DNA of 63,419 nucleotides from Planctomycetota bacterium (GTDB lineage Bacteria > Planctomycetota > UBA1135 > UBA2386), in assembly GCA_028281765.1 (NCBI GenBank), contig JANQJF010000047.1:1-63419 (forward strand), written 5' to 3'. Below, piece after piece: positions 51,995 to 60,370 of this stretch. Position 1 is the first letter of the stretch, and each line of letters opens with the position of its first letter. The notes beneath the pieces were generated by a model that worked only from the letters and a program-made list of their open reading frames with translations, was not told the DNA's origin and searched no databases. Position numbers and translations under genes: made by a program.

Positions 51995-53089
51995 ATGACC
52001 ACCGTCCTGGTGATCAAGACCGCGGCTCTGGGCGACGTACTGCGAACGACTTCGATTCTTCGCGGGCTGAAGCGTCGTTTTGACACTCTTCATCTGACTT
52101 GGCTGACGAGCCGTGCCGCGCGTCCGCTCGTCGAGCGGCACGAACTCGTCGAGCGCGTCGTCACGTGCGACACCGAGGATCCGATATCGATCGCCGAGGC
52201 TCTCGGGCAACTCCGAGAGCAGAAGTGGGACTGGATCCTGTCACTCGACGACGAGGAGCCGCTGTGCACGCTCGCGGCGGCGCTGCAGGCCGACAAGCTC
52301 TCCGGCGCGACGCTCGACGGGTCCGGCCTCCGCGTCTACACCGATGACGTCGAGCCGTGGTTCGGGATGGGCCTGCTGTCGCGGGACGGTCGCGAGACCG
52401 CGGACGCTCGCAAGCTCGCCAACGAACGAACCCACCCCGAGATTTTCGCGTCGATGCTCGGCGTCGAGCCGGGACGACCGGAATTGCCGTTGCCCGAGAC
52501 CGCCATCACGACGGCGCAGGAGTTCGCGGGACAGCACGGACTGGCCGCCGAACGCCTCGTCGTCGGCCTCAACACCGGCGCGAGTGGACGCTGGAAGAGC
52601 AAGGCTCTACCGGCCGAGCGGACCGTCGCGTTCGCCAAGGCGCTCGCGGCGCTCGACGAACTGCGTCCGATCGATTTCCTGGTATTCGGCGGCCCGACCG
52701 AGCGGGACCGGAATGACCGCATCCTCGCGGGCATCGGCGAGCTCGGACACGGTGCCCGCGCCATCGACCCGGGGACGGACAACGACATCCCCGAGTTCGC
52801 CGCTCTGCTCAGCCTGTGCGACGTGCTCGTCGCGAGCGATTCGCTCGCCCTCCACCTCGGCGTCGCGCTCGGGGTCCCACTGGTCGCGTTCTTCGCGCCG
52901 ACCTCGGCCGCGGAGATCGAACTCTACGACAACGGCGAGAAGGTCGTCAGCACGGACGACGACTACTGCTCCTACCGCCCCGACGCGTCCAACGAATCGA
53001 TCACGGTCGAACGGCTCGTCGACGCGACGCAGCGCACGCTGGAGGCGAGCGGCGATCGACAATGGCTCGTGGATCGACCGTCGACCTGA
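51995..53089 (+). CDS. Glycosyltransferase family 9 (ADP-heptose:LPS heptosyltransferase-like)
   Basis: 364 residues. 'VLVIKTAALGDVLRTTSIL' is the GT9 N-terminal signature; the C-terminal domain has 'VVGLNTGASGRWKSKALP', 'FLVFGGPTERDRND' and the donor-site block 'LCDVLVASDSLALHLGVALG' (the usual 'TGDS...H.A' form). It probably adds a heptose or other sugar to an envelope glycan. Ends 4 bp from the convergent DNA ligase gene. Planctomycete LPS-type glycans make this role plausible. Confidence 0.93.
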   Translation: MTTVLVIKTAALGDVLRTTSILRGLKRRFDTLHLTWLTSRAARPLVERHELVERVVTCDTEDPISIAEALGQLREQKWDWILSLDDEEPLCTLAAALQADKLSGATLDGSGLRVYTDDVEPWFGMGLLSRDGRETADARKLANERTHPEIFASMLGVEPGRPELPLPETAITTAQEFAGQHGLAAERLVVGLNTGASGRWKSKALPAERTVAFAKALAALDELRPIDFLVFGGPTERDRNDRILAGIGELGHGARAIDPGTDNDIPEFAALLSLCDVLVASDSLALHLGVALGVPLVAFFAPTSAAEIELYDNGEKVVSTDDDYCSYRPDASNESITVERLVDATQRTLEASGDRQWLVDRPST

Positions 53090-53093
53090 CTCC

Positions 53094-54620
53094 TCAGTTG
53101 GACGCGAGGCCGCGCACGACCTCGATCGTGTCCGCCTCGTCGACACTCTTGTCCGACCGATAGCGCTTGACCCGCGCGAAGCGCAGCGCCATCCCGCCCG
53201 GGTAGTCGCTCTCCTGAAGACCGTCGAACGCGATCTCGACGACGAGTTCCGGACGCACGAATACGACATGCCCTTCGCGATGCGTCTCCCGCGCGAGCAG
53301 CTGCTCGGTCTGCCACGCGAGGAGCGCATCCGTGAGTCCTTTGAACGTCTTGCCGAGCATCACGAACCCATCGGGCCCACGCGCGCCGAGCCAGAGGTTC
53401 GACAGGAAGCCCTCGCGCCGACCCGAACCCCATTCGGCCGCGAGCACGACGAGGTCGAGCGTGTGCGCAGGCTTGACCTTCAGCCAGCCGGCGCCGCGAC
53501 GGCCGGCTTCGTAGGGCGCGGAGAGCAGCTTGGCGACCACGCCTTCGTGACCCGCCGCGAGAGTCACGTCGAAGAATCGGTCCGCGTCGTCCGCAGTCTC
53601 CGGCCGCACGGTCTCGACCCGCATCGGTTCCGGCACGAGGTCGGCGAGCAGCGCCGCGCGCCGCGTCAGCGACTCGTCGAACACGTCCGCGCCATCGAGA
53701 TGGAGACAGTCGAAGAAGAACGGCGTCAGCGGCAGCTCGCCGCGCATCGCGTCGACGTCGAGTCGTCGGCCGAAGCGGCGCATCGTGACCTGGAACGGCT
53801 GCGGCCGCCCGTCGTCGCGCATCGCGAGCACTTCGCCATCGAGCACGAACTGACTCGCCGAAAGCATCCGTGCGAATTCGACGACCTCCGGCACCGCGTG
53901 CGTGACGTCGCGCAGGCTGCGTGAGAACACGCGAATGCGGTCTCCGTCGCGGTGCACCTGGATCCGCGCACCGTCGAGCTTCTGCTCGAGGACGACGTCG
54001 CCCTCGAACTTGGCGACGGCTTCTTCCGGATCCGCCGCCGTCTGAGCGAGCATCGGCTCGAGCGGACGGAATAGCACAAGCCGGAACTCGTCGAGCCCCG
54101 CGTTGCCGGCTTCACGCGCCACGCGCGCGACTTCGGCGAGGCTCCCCGACAGCATCGCCGCTCGACGCACCCGCGCGGAGTCGACATCGAACGCCGCCGC
54201 GATCGCTTCTCGGATGACGCCGTCGAGCGCCCCCTGCCGCAGCTCGCCAGACAGGAGCCGCAGCAGAAAGTCCTGCTCGTGCTCCGTCGCGCGCGCGAGC
54301 AGCTGTGCGATTGTCGCGTTCTTGCGAGCCTTCGACCCGCTCCCCGACTCGTCACGCACGCTCGTCAGCGCAGTGTCGATTTCCTCGACCGTCAGTGCGG
54401 CGTCGACGACCGGCGCCGGCCGCTCGATCTGACGCAGCGCACTCGGTCCGACTCCGATCCTGCCCTGCGGCAGCTGGCCACTCAGATAGGCGACGGCGAT
54501 CGCAAGCAATCGCGCGTTCGGCGCCTGGCGCAGCGCATCGGCGAGCAGCGCGGTCTTGGCGTTGCGAGATCGCGTCGCGAGAACGCCGAGCCAGGGAGTG
54601 ACGAGGGAGTTGAGCTGCAT
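53094..54620 (-). CDS. ATP-dependent DNA ligase
   Basis: 508 residues from the ATG at 54620 (MQLNSLVTPW). The helical N-terminal DNA-binding domain is followed by the adenylation domain with active-site lysine in 'EQKLDGARIQVHRDG', then 'FVLDGEVLAMRDDGRPQPF', 'PFFFDCLHLDG', 'EGVVAKLLSAPYEAGRRGAG' and 'WLKVKPAHTLDLVV', and an OB-fold domain containing 'LVVEIAFDGLQESDYPGGMA' and 'LRFARVKRYRSDKSVDEAD'. The layout is that of archaeal-type and mycobacterial LigB-like ligases. It would seal nicks in repair, next to the replicative NAD-dependent ligase expected elsewhere. Confidence 0.95.
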   Translation of the reverse strand: MQLNSLVTPWLGVLATRSRNAKTALLADALRQAPNARLLAIAVAYLSGQLPQGRIGVGPSALRQIERPAPVVDAALTVEEIDTALTSVRDESGSGSKARKNATIAQLLARATEHEQDFLLRLLSGELRQGALDGVIREAIAAAFDVDSARVRRAAMLSGSLAEVARVAREAGNAGLDEFRLVLFRPLEPMLAQTAADPEEAVAKFEGDVVLEQKLDGARIQVHRDGDRIRVFSRSLRDVTHAVPEVVEFARMLSASQFVLDGEVLAMRDDGRPQPFQVTMRRFGRRLDVDAMRGELPLTPFFFDCLHLDGADVFDESLTRRAALLADLVPEPMRVETVRPETADDADRFFDVTLAAGHEGVVAKLLSAPYEAGRRGAGWLKVKPAHTLDLVVLAAEWGSGRREGFLSNLWLGARGPDGFVMLGKTFKGLTDALLAWQTEQLLARETHREGHVVFVRPELVVEIAFDGLQESDYPGGMALRFARVKRYRSDKSVDEADTIEVVRGLASN

Positions 54621-54702
54621 GCTTCGGAGCGCTCCTTGAGGCGCCGAGGCGCGGTTTTCGAGACCTGGTCCGTCGGGACGGTGCGAATGATCGGTCCGAT
54701 CC

Positions 54703-55290
54703 TCACCCCCGCAACCGCGCGACGTGCCGCTCGCTCTCTTCGACTCCGGCCGACAGGTCCGTTCCCGACGCCGCCTCGGCGGCGCGATACAGGCCGCCGG
54801 CCTCCTCCCATGCGGCAACCGCCGACTCCCGGTCCCCCATCTGTTCTCGCAACAGTGCGACGCGGCGCACTGCGTTGGCGAAGTCCAGGCTCCCCGGTCG
54901 GTCGTGCTCCCGATACAGCGCAATCGCCTCGTCGTAGCAGGCCGCGGCTTCGGGTAGACGCCGACAGTGCCGATGCAGATCGCCAAGATGCCGGACTTTG
55001 TGCGCCAGCTGCAGCACTTCGTCCGTGCCACGCAGGATCGCGATCGATTCTTCCCAGTGCGCGCGGGCCTGCTCATCGTCGTGCATGTCGTGCTCGACGT
55101 TGGCCAGCAGGTGCAGGGCCTGGGCGCGTGCGACGGGCGAATTCTCGGCGCGACACTGCGACGCCGCGGTCAGAAGGTCTTCCCGCGCCTTCGCCAGGAG
55201 TTCGTCACGCCGCTCCGGGCTGGCGCCGAACGAAGCGCGGCGCGTCGCCCACGCCGTGCGCATCAGCTCGTCAGAGTCTCGATCCGTCAT
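54703..55290 (-). CDS. Tetratricopeptide-repeat protein
   Basis: 195 residues from the ATG at 55290 with GAGG six bases before it. Three or four TPR helical pairs: 'ARAQALHLLANVEHDMHDDE', 'ARAHWEESIAIL', 'RHLGDLHRHCRRLPEAAACY', 'ALYREHDRPGSLDFANAVRR'. The pattern is that of tetratricopeptide proteins proposed to bind partners. It lies 82 bp upstream of the ligase on the same strand. Confidence 0.85.
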   Translation of the reverse strand: MTDRDSDELMRTAWATRRASFGASPERRDELLAKAREDLLTAASQCRAENSPVARAQALHLLANVEHDMHDDEQARAHWEESIAILRGTDEVLQLAHKVRHLGDLHRHCRRLPEAAACYDEAIALYREHDRPGSLDFANAVRRVALLREQMGDRESAVAAWEEAGGLYRAAEAASGTDLSAGVEESERHVARLRG

Positions 55291-55341
55291 CGTGACCTCG
55301 CCCGCGATCTTAGCGCGGGCGCCGAGCGCAAGCACGCCGCG

Positions 55342-56853
55342 TCAGCGGCCCGCGGCCACCACGGCCTCGAATCCCTTCGACGGCCCCGCGACGTCGGCCC
55401 GCTCGCGACGAATCCCCAACGCGAGCAGCACGCCCCCCCCACAACACGCCCAGGAGAAGAGATCGCCGATCACCCCGTAGAGGGTCCACGTGCCGGCGAC
55501 CGGAATGTTCGCGATCAGAGTGCCGACGTCGCGATCCCCGAGCGCCTGCACCGCGAGCACTCGCCCGACCGAGTCGGTCACGAGCGACACCCCGTCTTTG
55601 GTCGGCCGCACGAGGACGACACCCTGCTCGATCGCGCGCATCCGCGCCATCCGCGCGTGCGACGGCGCGGCCTCCTCCCAATCGTTCGACGGGGCGCACA
55701 GCACGTCGACCTCCCCCGCACACTGGGCGATCAGCTGCGGGAAGTCGAGGTCGAAGCAGATCGCAGCCGACAGCGTCACGTCGCCAATCGTCGCTCGTGG
55801 CAGCACGCCGTCGCCGACCGCGTGGCTCGAGCCCGGCACACGCGTCGCCTTGAGATACGTGAAGGCGATCTCACCGTCCGGCCGGATCATCACGAGCTCG
55901 TTCTTCGTAGGCTCCTGCGTGGCCGGCCGAAAGACGGACATCGCCAGGCCGATCCAGATGCCGCTCTCACGCGCAAGCGCGCGGCCGCGGTCGATCCATG
56001 CCGGCTCCTCGGCCGCCGTCATCGTCGGGTTGACCTCGGCCCATACGACGATCTGCGCACCGCCATCGATCGCGGCTTCGACCGCCGCGAAGTGCTCGTC
56101 CATCGACGCGGCGATGCGCGCGCGGGCGAGCTCGTTCTCGGACTCCGACTGCTGGTAGCCACGCGTGTAGCGCCACACGCGCTCGAGGTTGTCGTCGTCG
56201 AACGTGCTCGGAGCGACGACACACGCCACGCTGAGCCCGACCGGGTCGGGATCCCCCGACGTGCGCACGAAACCGTACGCACCGAGCGCAACGACCACCC
56301 CGACGTAGGCCATCAGTCCGCGCACGACACGCCCGTCCCGCAGCTCGACCACCCACTGCAAGACCGCGCCCGACCACACGATCGCGAACGTGAGCCCTGT
56401 CCAGCCGACGAGCGACGCAATCTGGCCGAACGTCAGCGGCTCGACGAGCGAATAGGCGAGGCTCCCCCACGATGCGCCCGGCGACAGGCGCGCGGACAGC
56501 ATGTCGAACGCGACGAACCCGCACGGCAACACGAGCGTCGTCACGAATGCTCGCGACTGGCGCGCCACGCGTGCGTGCGTGGCGAACACACCCGCCAGCA
56601 GCAGCGAGATGCCGATCTCCATGCCAAAGCGCGCGAACGTCGGCATCGGGATCATGCCCGCGTAGGCGATCTCCCATGCGCCGACGAGGACGAGTATCGA
56701 CCCGGGCACCACCCATCGATAGCGCGACGATCGGAACGCCTGCGCGAACAGCGCGACGCCCAGGATCAACAGCAGCGCGTTCGGGAAGTGTCCTTGTCCG
56801 AATGCGAACGCGACTCCTCCACCGAGCAGACAACACCAAGAGACAACGTTCAT
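55342..56853 (-). CDS. Apolipoprotein N-acyltransferase-like protein (Lnt family, carbon-nitrogen hydrolase domain)
   Basis: 503 residues. An N-terminal block of membrane helices precedes a nitrilase-fold domain with the catalytic set: glutamate in 'VVWAEVNPT', lysine in 'FTYLKATRVPG' and cysteine in 'AAICFDLDFPQL'. A last helix near 'SWACCGGGVLLALGI' closes the protein, as in Lnt. Lnt adds the third acyl chain to lipoproteins. The start overlaps the stop of the PadR gene (ATGA), so this acyltransferase is controlled by or with that repressor; it may be a specialised second Lnt. Planctomycete Lnt sequences are divergent, so another amidase role is possible. Confidence 0.85.
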   Translation of the reverse strand: MNVVSWCCLLGGGVAFAFGQGHFPNALLLILGVALFAQAFRSSRYRWVVPGSILVLVGAWEIAYAGMIPMPTFARFGMEIGISLLLAGVFATHARVARQSRAFVTTLVLPCGFVAFDMLSARLSPGASWGSLAYSLVEPLTFGQIASLVGWTGLTFAIVWSGAVLQWVVELRDGRVVRGLMAYVGVVVALGAYGFVRTSGDPDPVGLSVACVVAPSTFDDDNLERVWRYTRGYQQSESENELARARIAASMDEHFAAVEAAIDGGAQIVVWAEVNPTMTAAEEPAWIDRGRALARESGIWIGLAMSVFRPATQEPTKNELVMIRPDGEIAFTYLKATRVPGSSHAVGDGVLPRATIGDVTLSAAICFDLDFPQLIAQCAGEVDVLCAPSNDWEEAAPSHARMARMRAIEQGVVLVRPTKDGVSLVTDSVGRVLAVQALGDRDVGTLIANIPVAGTWTLYGVIGDLFSWACCGGGVLLALGIRRERADVAGPSKGFEAVVAAGR

Positions 56854-57404
56854 CGCACTTTTCCTTCGACGAGCTTTCGCAGCGTCCGCTTGGCTTCCTG
56901 ACACCAGTCGAGGCGCGCCTCGACCGTCCGTCGACCGGAGCTCAGCGTCAGCTTCCAAAGGATCTCTTGCTCCGGGGAATCCGCGAGCTCCTCGATCTGC
57001 CGCCCGAACTCGCCGTACTGCGCGCGCGCCCCGCGCATCGAAAGCTCGATGGCCTCGACGTGCTCGAGCAAGACGTCCGGACTCGTCGCCGTGCCGAAGA
57101 ACACCTTCAGCAGCACCTCGTTGCGGACGACCGGCAGCGCCGGGGTTTCCGCCATCCATTCGGCGAACGCGCGACGACCCGAGGCGGAGATCGAATAGAC
57201 GGTGCGAGTCCGACCGTTGCGCACACCAGACTTGGACCGGACGAGTCGCTCGTCCTCGAGGGCGCGGAGCGCGGGATAGATCTGCCCCGGGCTCTCCGCC
57301 CAGAAGTGTCGCACCTGCTGGTCGAAGGCCTTCTTGAGGTCGTAGCCCGAGCGCGGCCCGGCGTGGAGCATGCCGAGCACCGCGATACGCGTCCGGTTGG
57401 CCAT
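56850..57404 (-). CDS. PadR-family transcription regulator
   Basis: 184 residues from the ATG at 57404. The winged helix opens 'RTRIAVLGMLHAGPRSGYDL' and continues 'FWAESPGQIYPALRALEDER' and 'GRTRTVYSISASGRRAFAEW', the PadR-s1 signature; the C-terminal coiled-coil half ('VEAIELSMRGARAQYGEF') matches PadR_2 (Vir_act_alpha_C) dimerisation domains. These repress small operons, including their own. AGAT-rich palindromes directly upstream fit autoregulation. Coupled to the Lnt-like gene. Confidence 0.95.
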   Translation of the reverse strand: MANRTRIAVLGMLHAGPRSGYDLKKAFDQQVRHFWAESPGQIYPALRALEDERLVRSKSGVRNGRTRTVYSISASGRRAFAEWMAETPALPVVRNEVLLKVFFGTATSPDVLLEHVEAIELSMRGARAQYGEFGRQIEELADSPEQEILWKLTLSSGRRTVEARLDWCQEAKRTLRKLVEGKVR

Positions 57405-57407
57405 AGG

Positions 57408-57436
57408 TCTAGAAGATATATCTGGAAGATCTATCT
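57408..57436. promoter_or_regulatory. Candidate PadR operator
   Basis: TCTAGA (57408), the perfect palindrome AGATATATCT (57414-57423) and AGATCTATCT (57427-57436) lie immediately before the PadR start. Tandem AGAT..ATCT half-sites are the type of site PadR dimers bind. Confidence 0.5.
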
Positions 57437-57504
57437 GCCCACCCCCCCACGATGGCGGCCCAGCGCGGTGCCGTTGCAGTCCTGCGACCGCCCCCGCAGA
57501 ATCG

Positions 57505-57642
57505 ATGGCGATCGATCCGCTGACGATCGTCGGCTTTCCGAGCGGCGGTGCGGGGCCGGACGGGTTCGCGACTATCACGCTGACGCTGCCGAGCAATCCG
57601 TGGCTGCCGGGAACCGTCACGTATGCGCAGGCACTACGGAAA
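57505..57642 (+). pseudogene. Fragment of a secreted protein's C-terminal module
   Basis: The 46 codons from the ATG at 57505 read 'PLTIVGFPSGGAGPDGFATI' and then 'LPSNPWLPGTVTYAQAL', the style of the C-terminal module of the secreted proteins here ('NPALIGLKVFAQGFL'). The frame then loses the pattern. There is no signal peptide or ribosome site, so I read it as a decayed fragment. Confidence 0.45.
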
Positions 57643-57725
57643 ACTCGAGCGAGGAGTCCGACTGGCGGCCGGCTGGACTATGATCTTGCTCAGGAGATTC
57701 GGTTGGTTCGAACTCGGGAGTATCC

Positions 57726-58310
57726 GTGAACACCCGCGATACGGTTTTCGTGAAGCTGTCTCGATCCATTCTGCCAAGGATGTCGGGATCGGAGAGCTAC
57801 AAGTGGCATCGTCGCAACGTAGCCTACAACGTCCACCGCTATGTTTCCGAACTAGCCCTCGTCCTCGTCGGAGTCGGATTCTCGCATCCGGCGTTGGTGT
57901 TCATGAGCGGCCAGCAGGAGTCAGCGTCTCTCGCAGGCGCCTTCGATGGCTACAGCCCCGGATTCCTGATACCTGCCGTGCTGGTGGTCGCAACCTGGAT
58001 CTTGATTCGGGTCTATGTGACCGCCGAGAAGCTGACAGAGAAGGGGCCTATCGCATCCATGTGCGCCCGCGATCTGGAGCGTGCTCGAGCCGACCTGAAC
58101 ACGATTCTGATGTCGAGCGAGCCGCTGACGAGTCTCAGCAAGCTGCAAAAAGAGGTGACCGACATCGTCAATCGCGCCTACTCCGTAGGCGCTTGGCCGT
58201 GGGCGATCGGGCCTAGTGAGTCGTGCAATTCCAAGGCCGAGGAGTATTGCCGGGACTACGCATCACAGTGGCTGGATCTCGATGTCGAACGCGCCGAGCC
58301 CGAGGCCTAG
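57726..58310 (+). CDS. Two-transmembrane protein next to a pYEATS gene
   Basis: 194 residues with a GTG start at 57726, preceded by GGGAG at good spacing. Two membrane helices ('YVSELALVLVGVGFSHPALV' near 39-60 and 'FLIPAVLVVATWILIRVYV' near 79-98) are followed by a ~95-residue soluble helical tail ('ARDLERARADLNTILMSSEP', 'LQKEVTDIVNRAYSV'). The gene is 4 bp upstream of the pYEATS gene, implying a joint product. Small 2TM proteins linked to pYEATS domains have been proposed as membrane effectors of conflict systems; this assignment rests on context. No family recognised for the protein itself. Confidence 0.65.
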   Translation: MNTRDTVFVKLSRSILPRMSGSESYKWHRRNVAYNVHRYVSELALVLVGVGFSHPALVFMSGQQESASLAGAFDGYSPGFLIPAVLVVATWILIRVYVTAEKLTEKGPIASMCARDLERARADLNTILMSSEPLTSLSKLQKEVTDIVNRAYSVGAWPWAIGPSESCNSKAEEYCRDYASQWLDLDVERAEPEA

Positions 58311-58314
58311 AATC

Positions 58315-58716
58315 ATGGACAAGCAACCCAAGATCCTCGCCCAGTTCGTCCTCGACAACGAGGGGAAGCCGAAGTTCGTCGAGGGCAAACGGCTCCGCCA
58401 TTACCAAATCGAGCTGTCGGTGGACGACGTGCCGAAGAACGTAGAGTCGGTCACGATCGAACTACACCCGACCTACAGGAATCCGGTTCGCGAGGTGTTT
58501 CGGCAAGATGCCCAATCCCCATTTATCGAGAACATCACGTCGTACGGAACGTTCGACGTCTCGATCGCTGCATCCGGGATTGCGACGAGTTCGTCCCTGG
58601 TAGGCCCGGAAGAGACGCGACGTGACCTCTACGAGGCACTGGAGGATTCTGCCTCGAACATGCAGGGCGATCGGGATGCCATTCAGGAAGCGCTGCGCGA
58701 CATCCGAGAGCATTGA
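58315..58716 (+). CDS. Prokaryotic YEATS (pYEATS) domain protein
   Basis: 133 residues from the ATG at 58315. The Ig-like fold is recognisable from 'HYQIELSVDDVPKNVESVTI', 'ELHPTYRNPVREV' and 'FIENITSYGTFDVSI', the pattern of the pYEATS family, in which an aromatic-containing loop resembles the acyl-lysine reader of eukaryotic YEATS. The C-terminal ~40 residues are helical. In eukaryotes YEATS domains read acylated lysines; bacterial versions are thought to sense modified proteins in signalling or immunity loci. Four bases separate it from the 2TM gene. Confidence 0.7.
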   Translation: MDKQPKILAQFVLDNEGKPKFVEGKRLRHYQIELSVDDVPKNVESVTIELHPTYRNPVREVFRQDAQSPFIENITSYGTFDVSIAASGIATSSSLVGPEETRRDLYEALEDSASNMQGDRDAIQEALRDIREH

Positions 58717-58803
58717 CAGGAACGGTCGAGCATCGAGTCCGGGCCATTCTCGAGCGCAAACCCGACTCTGCATGATTCAACCCTAGCTCGGTCGCCGAAT
58801 CCG

Positions 58804-59151
58804 ATGCCCGGTCTTCAAACCACCCCCGAAGTCGAGCAGACCATCCGCGGCGCGCGCGCGGCCTTGATCCGCTCCGTGATCTACCTGGCCGGGACGATCG
58901 GCGTCTGGCTCTACGTCGGTGACACTCAATCCGGCTGGGGCGCAGCCCTGTGGATCTTGTTCGCAATCCTGGTCGGCGGCGTGCTGTTCTTCTTCAGCGG
59001 CTACAAGGCGCTGCGTCGCGCGTCACGGGTCCTCGAGCACAAACGCTGGTGGCTCGTGTGGATGATCCCGATGCTGCTGATCTGGATCACTTGGTCGGTG
59101 CTCACGATCACGATGCTTGTGATGATCCTCGGCGCGGTCTACTCGGGCTGA
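58804..59151 (+). CDS. Small three-helix membrane protein
   Basis: 115 residues. Three membrane helices: 'SVIYLAGTIGVWLYV', 'GAALWILFAILVGGVLFFF' and 'WWLVWMIPMLLIWITWSVLT'. Its stop shares one base with the start of the AlkB-like gene (TGATG). No family recognised. Coupling suggests joint expression with the dioxygenase, but a functional link is unclear. Confidence 0.7.
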   Translation: MPGLQTTPEVEQTIRGARAALIRSVIYLAGTIGVWLYVGDTQSGWGAALWILFAILVGGVLFFFSGYKALRRASRVLEHKRWWLVWMIPMLLIWITWSVLTITMLVMILGAVYSG

Positions 59152-59744
59152 TGGAGTCACCCACCGTGCTCGATCTCGCCGACGCGGACGTGCGCTACGA
59201 CTCCGACTTCCTCGCGGAAGCAACGGCGACGCGCCTGTTCGACGATCTGCTCGAAGAGCTCGACTGGCAGCAGCGCGAGATCCTGCTGTTCGGGCGGCGC
59301 ATCCCGTCCCCGCGACTGACTGCGTTCCACGGTGAAGCGCACGCGGTCTACACGTACTCCGGACTCACGCTCGAGCCACGGGCGTGGACGCCGGCCCTCG
59401 ACGAGATCCGCGCCGCGATCGAACGCGCCACCGGCTTCGCGTTCGACTGCGTGCTCGCCAACCACTACCGCGACGGCAGCGACAGCATGGGCTGGCACAG
59501 TGACGACGAACGCGAACTCGGGCCGGAGCCGGTCATCGCGTCGGTCTCGCTCGGCGCGACGCGGCGCTTCACGATGCAGCATCGCGAACGCAAGGAAGAA
59601 CGGTTCGCGATCGAACTCGAGCACGGCTCGCTCTTGATGATGGCCGGCCCCACGCAGCGGTGCTGGAAGCACGCGCTGCCGAAGACGAGGAAGCCGGTCG
59701 GCGCGCGGGTGAACCTGACGTTTCGTCGGATCACCGGCGCGTAG
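59151..59744 (+). CDS. AlkB-like 2-oxoglutarate/Fe(II) dioxygenase
   Basis: 197 residues starting in TGATG. The jelly-roll core shows the iron and oxoglutarate residues: HxD in 'MGWHSDDEREL', the distal histidine in 'WKHALPK' and the arginine in 'NLTFRRI'. 'LANHYRDGSDSMGWHSDDE' (split as LANHYRDGSDS plus the HxD block) and 'ASVSLGATRRFTM' are the usual AlkB-homolog motifs. The family repairs alkylated DNA or RNA bases by oxidative demethylation. Convergent with the nitroreductase gene, 3 bp apart. Confidence 0.94.
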   Translation: MESPTVLDLADADVRYDSDFLAEATATRLFDDLLEELDWQQREILLFGRRIPSPRLTAFHGEAHAVYTYSGLTLEPRAWTPALDEIRAAIERATGFAFDCVLANHYRDGSDSMGWHSDDERELGPEPVIASVSLGATRRFTMQHRERKEERFAIELEHGSLLMMAGPTQRCWKHALPKTRKPVGARVNLTFRRITGA

Positions 59745-59747
59745 GGA

Positions 59748-60350
59748 TCAGAACCGATCCGTCACGACCACTTCGCTCAGCTCGAGCTGCCCCGGCTTCG
59801 ACCACGGGTCCTTCGTCCCCTTCCCCACCGCGACCATCGGCCCGATGCAGTGGTCCTCGGGCAGGTTCACGAGCTTCGCGACCTCGTCGAGGTCGAAGCC
59901 GATCATCGGGCACGACTGATATCCCATCGACGTCGCGGCGAGCATGATCGTCTGCATCGCCATGCCGATCGAACGCTGCGCCTCGTCGCGCTGCAGCTGA
60001 TCCTTGCCTTCGTGGAACGGGCCCATCCAGTTGACGAGGAGCTCGGCGACTTCGGGCGGCGCGTTGCGCCAGTAGCGCGACGGGTCCTTCTCCCACGCCT
60101 TGACGTCGCCGGTCATGAGGATGAGCAGCGACGCGTCGGTCATCTGCGCCTGATCGTTGCCGACGGCGCGGATCTGCTTGCGCAGCTCCGGGTCGCGGAT
60201 CATCACGAAGCGCCAGTGCTGAATGTTGAAGCTGGTCGGCGCCTGGATCGCCGCTTGCATGAGCTTATCGACTTCTTCGTCGGTCATGCGGTGTGCGGGG
60301 TCGAAGTGCTTGACGGCGCGGCGCGCGTAGATGGCGTCGAGGGTGTCCAT
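59748..60350 (-). CDS. Nitroreductase-family flavoprotein
   Basis: 200 residues from the ATG at 60350 (MDTLDAIYARRAVKHFD). 'RRAVKHFDP' binds FMN phosphate, then 'APTSFNIQHWRFVMI', 'MGYQSCPMIGFD' and 'MVAVGKGTKDPW' follow the family order. NAD(P)H-dependent reduction of quinones or nitro compounds is likely. It is 20 bp downstream of the lipoprotein gene and likely in the same transcript. Confidence 0.94.
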   Translation of the reverse strand: MDTLDAIYARRAVKHFDPAHRMTDEEVDKLMQAAIQAPTSFNIQHWRFVMIRDPELRKQIRAVGNDQAQMTDASLLILMTGDVKAWEKDPSRYWRNAPPEVAELLVNWMGPFHEGKDQLQRDEAQRSIGMAMQTIMLAATSMGYQSCPMIGFDLDEVAKLVNLPEDHCIGPMVAVGKGTKDPWSKPGQLELSEVVVTDRF

Positions 60351-60370
60351 GGACTTGTCGTTCTCTCGGT

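Noticed and set aside
54967..56901. Plus-strand 644-codon frame opposite the TPR and Lnt-like genes
   Set aside because: Extreme Arg/His content, no motif, and it spans two well-supported minus-strand genes.
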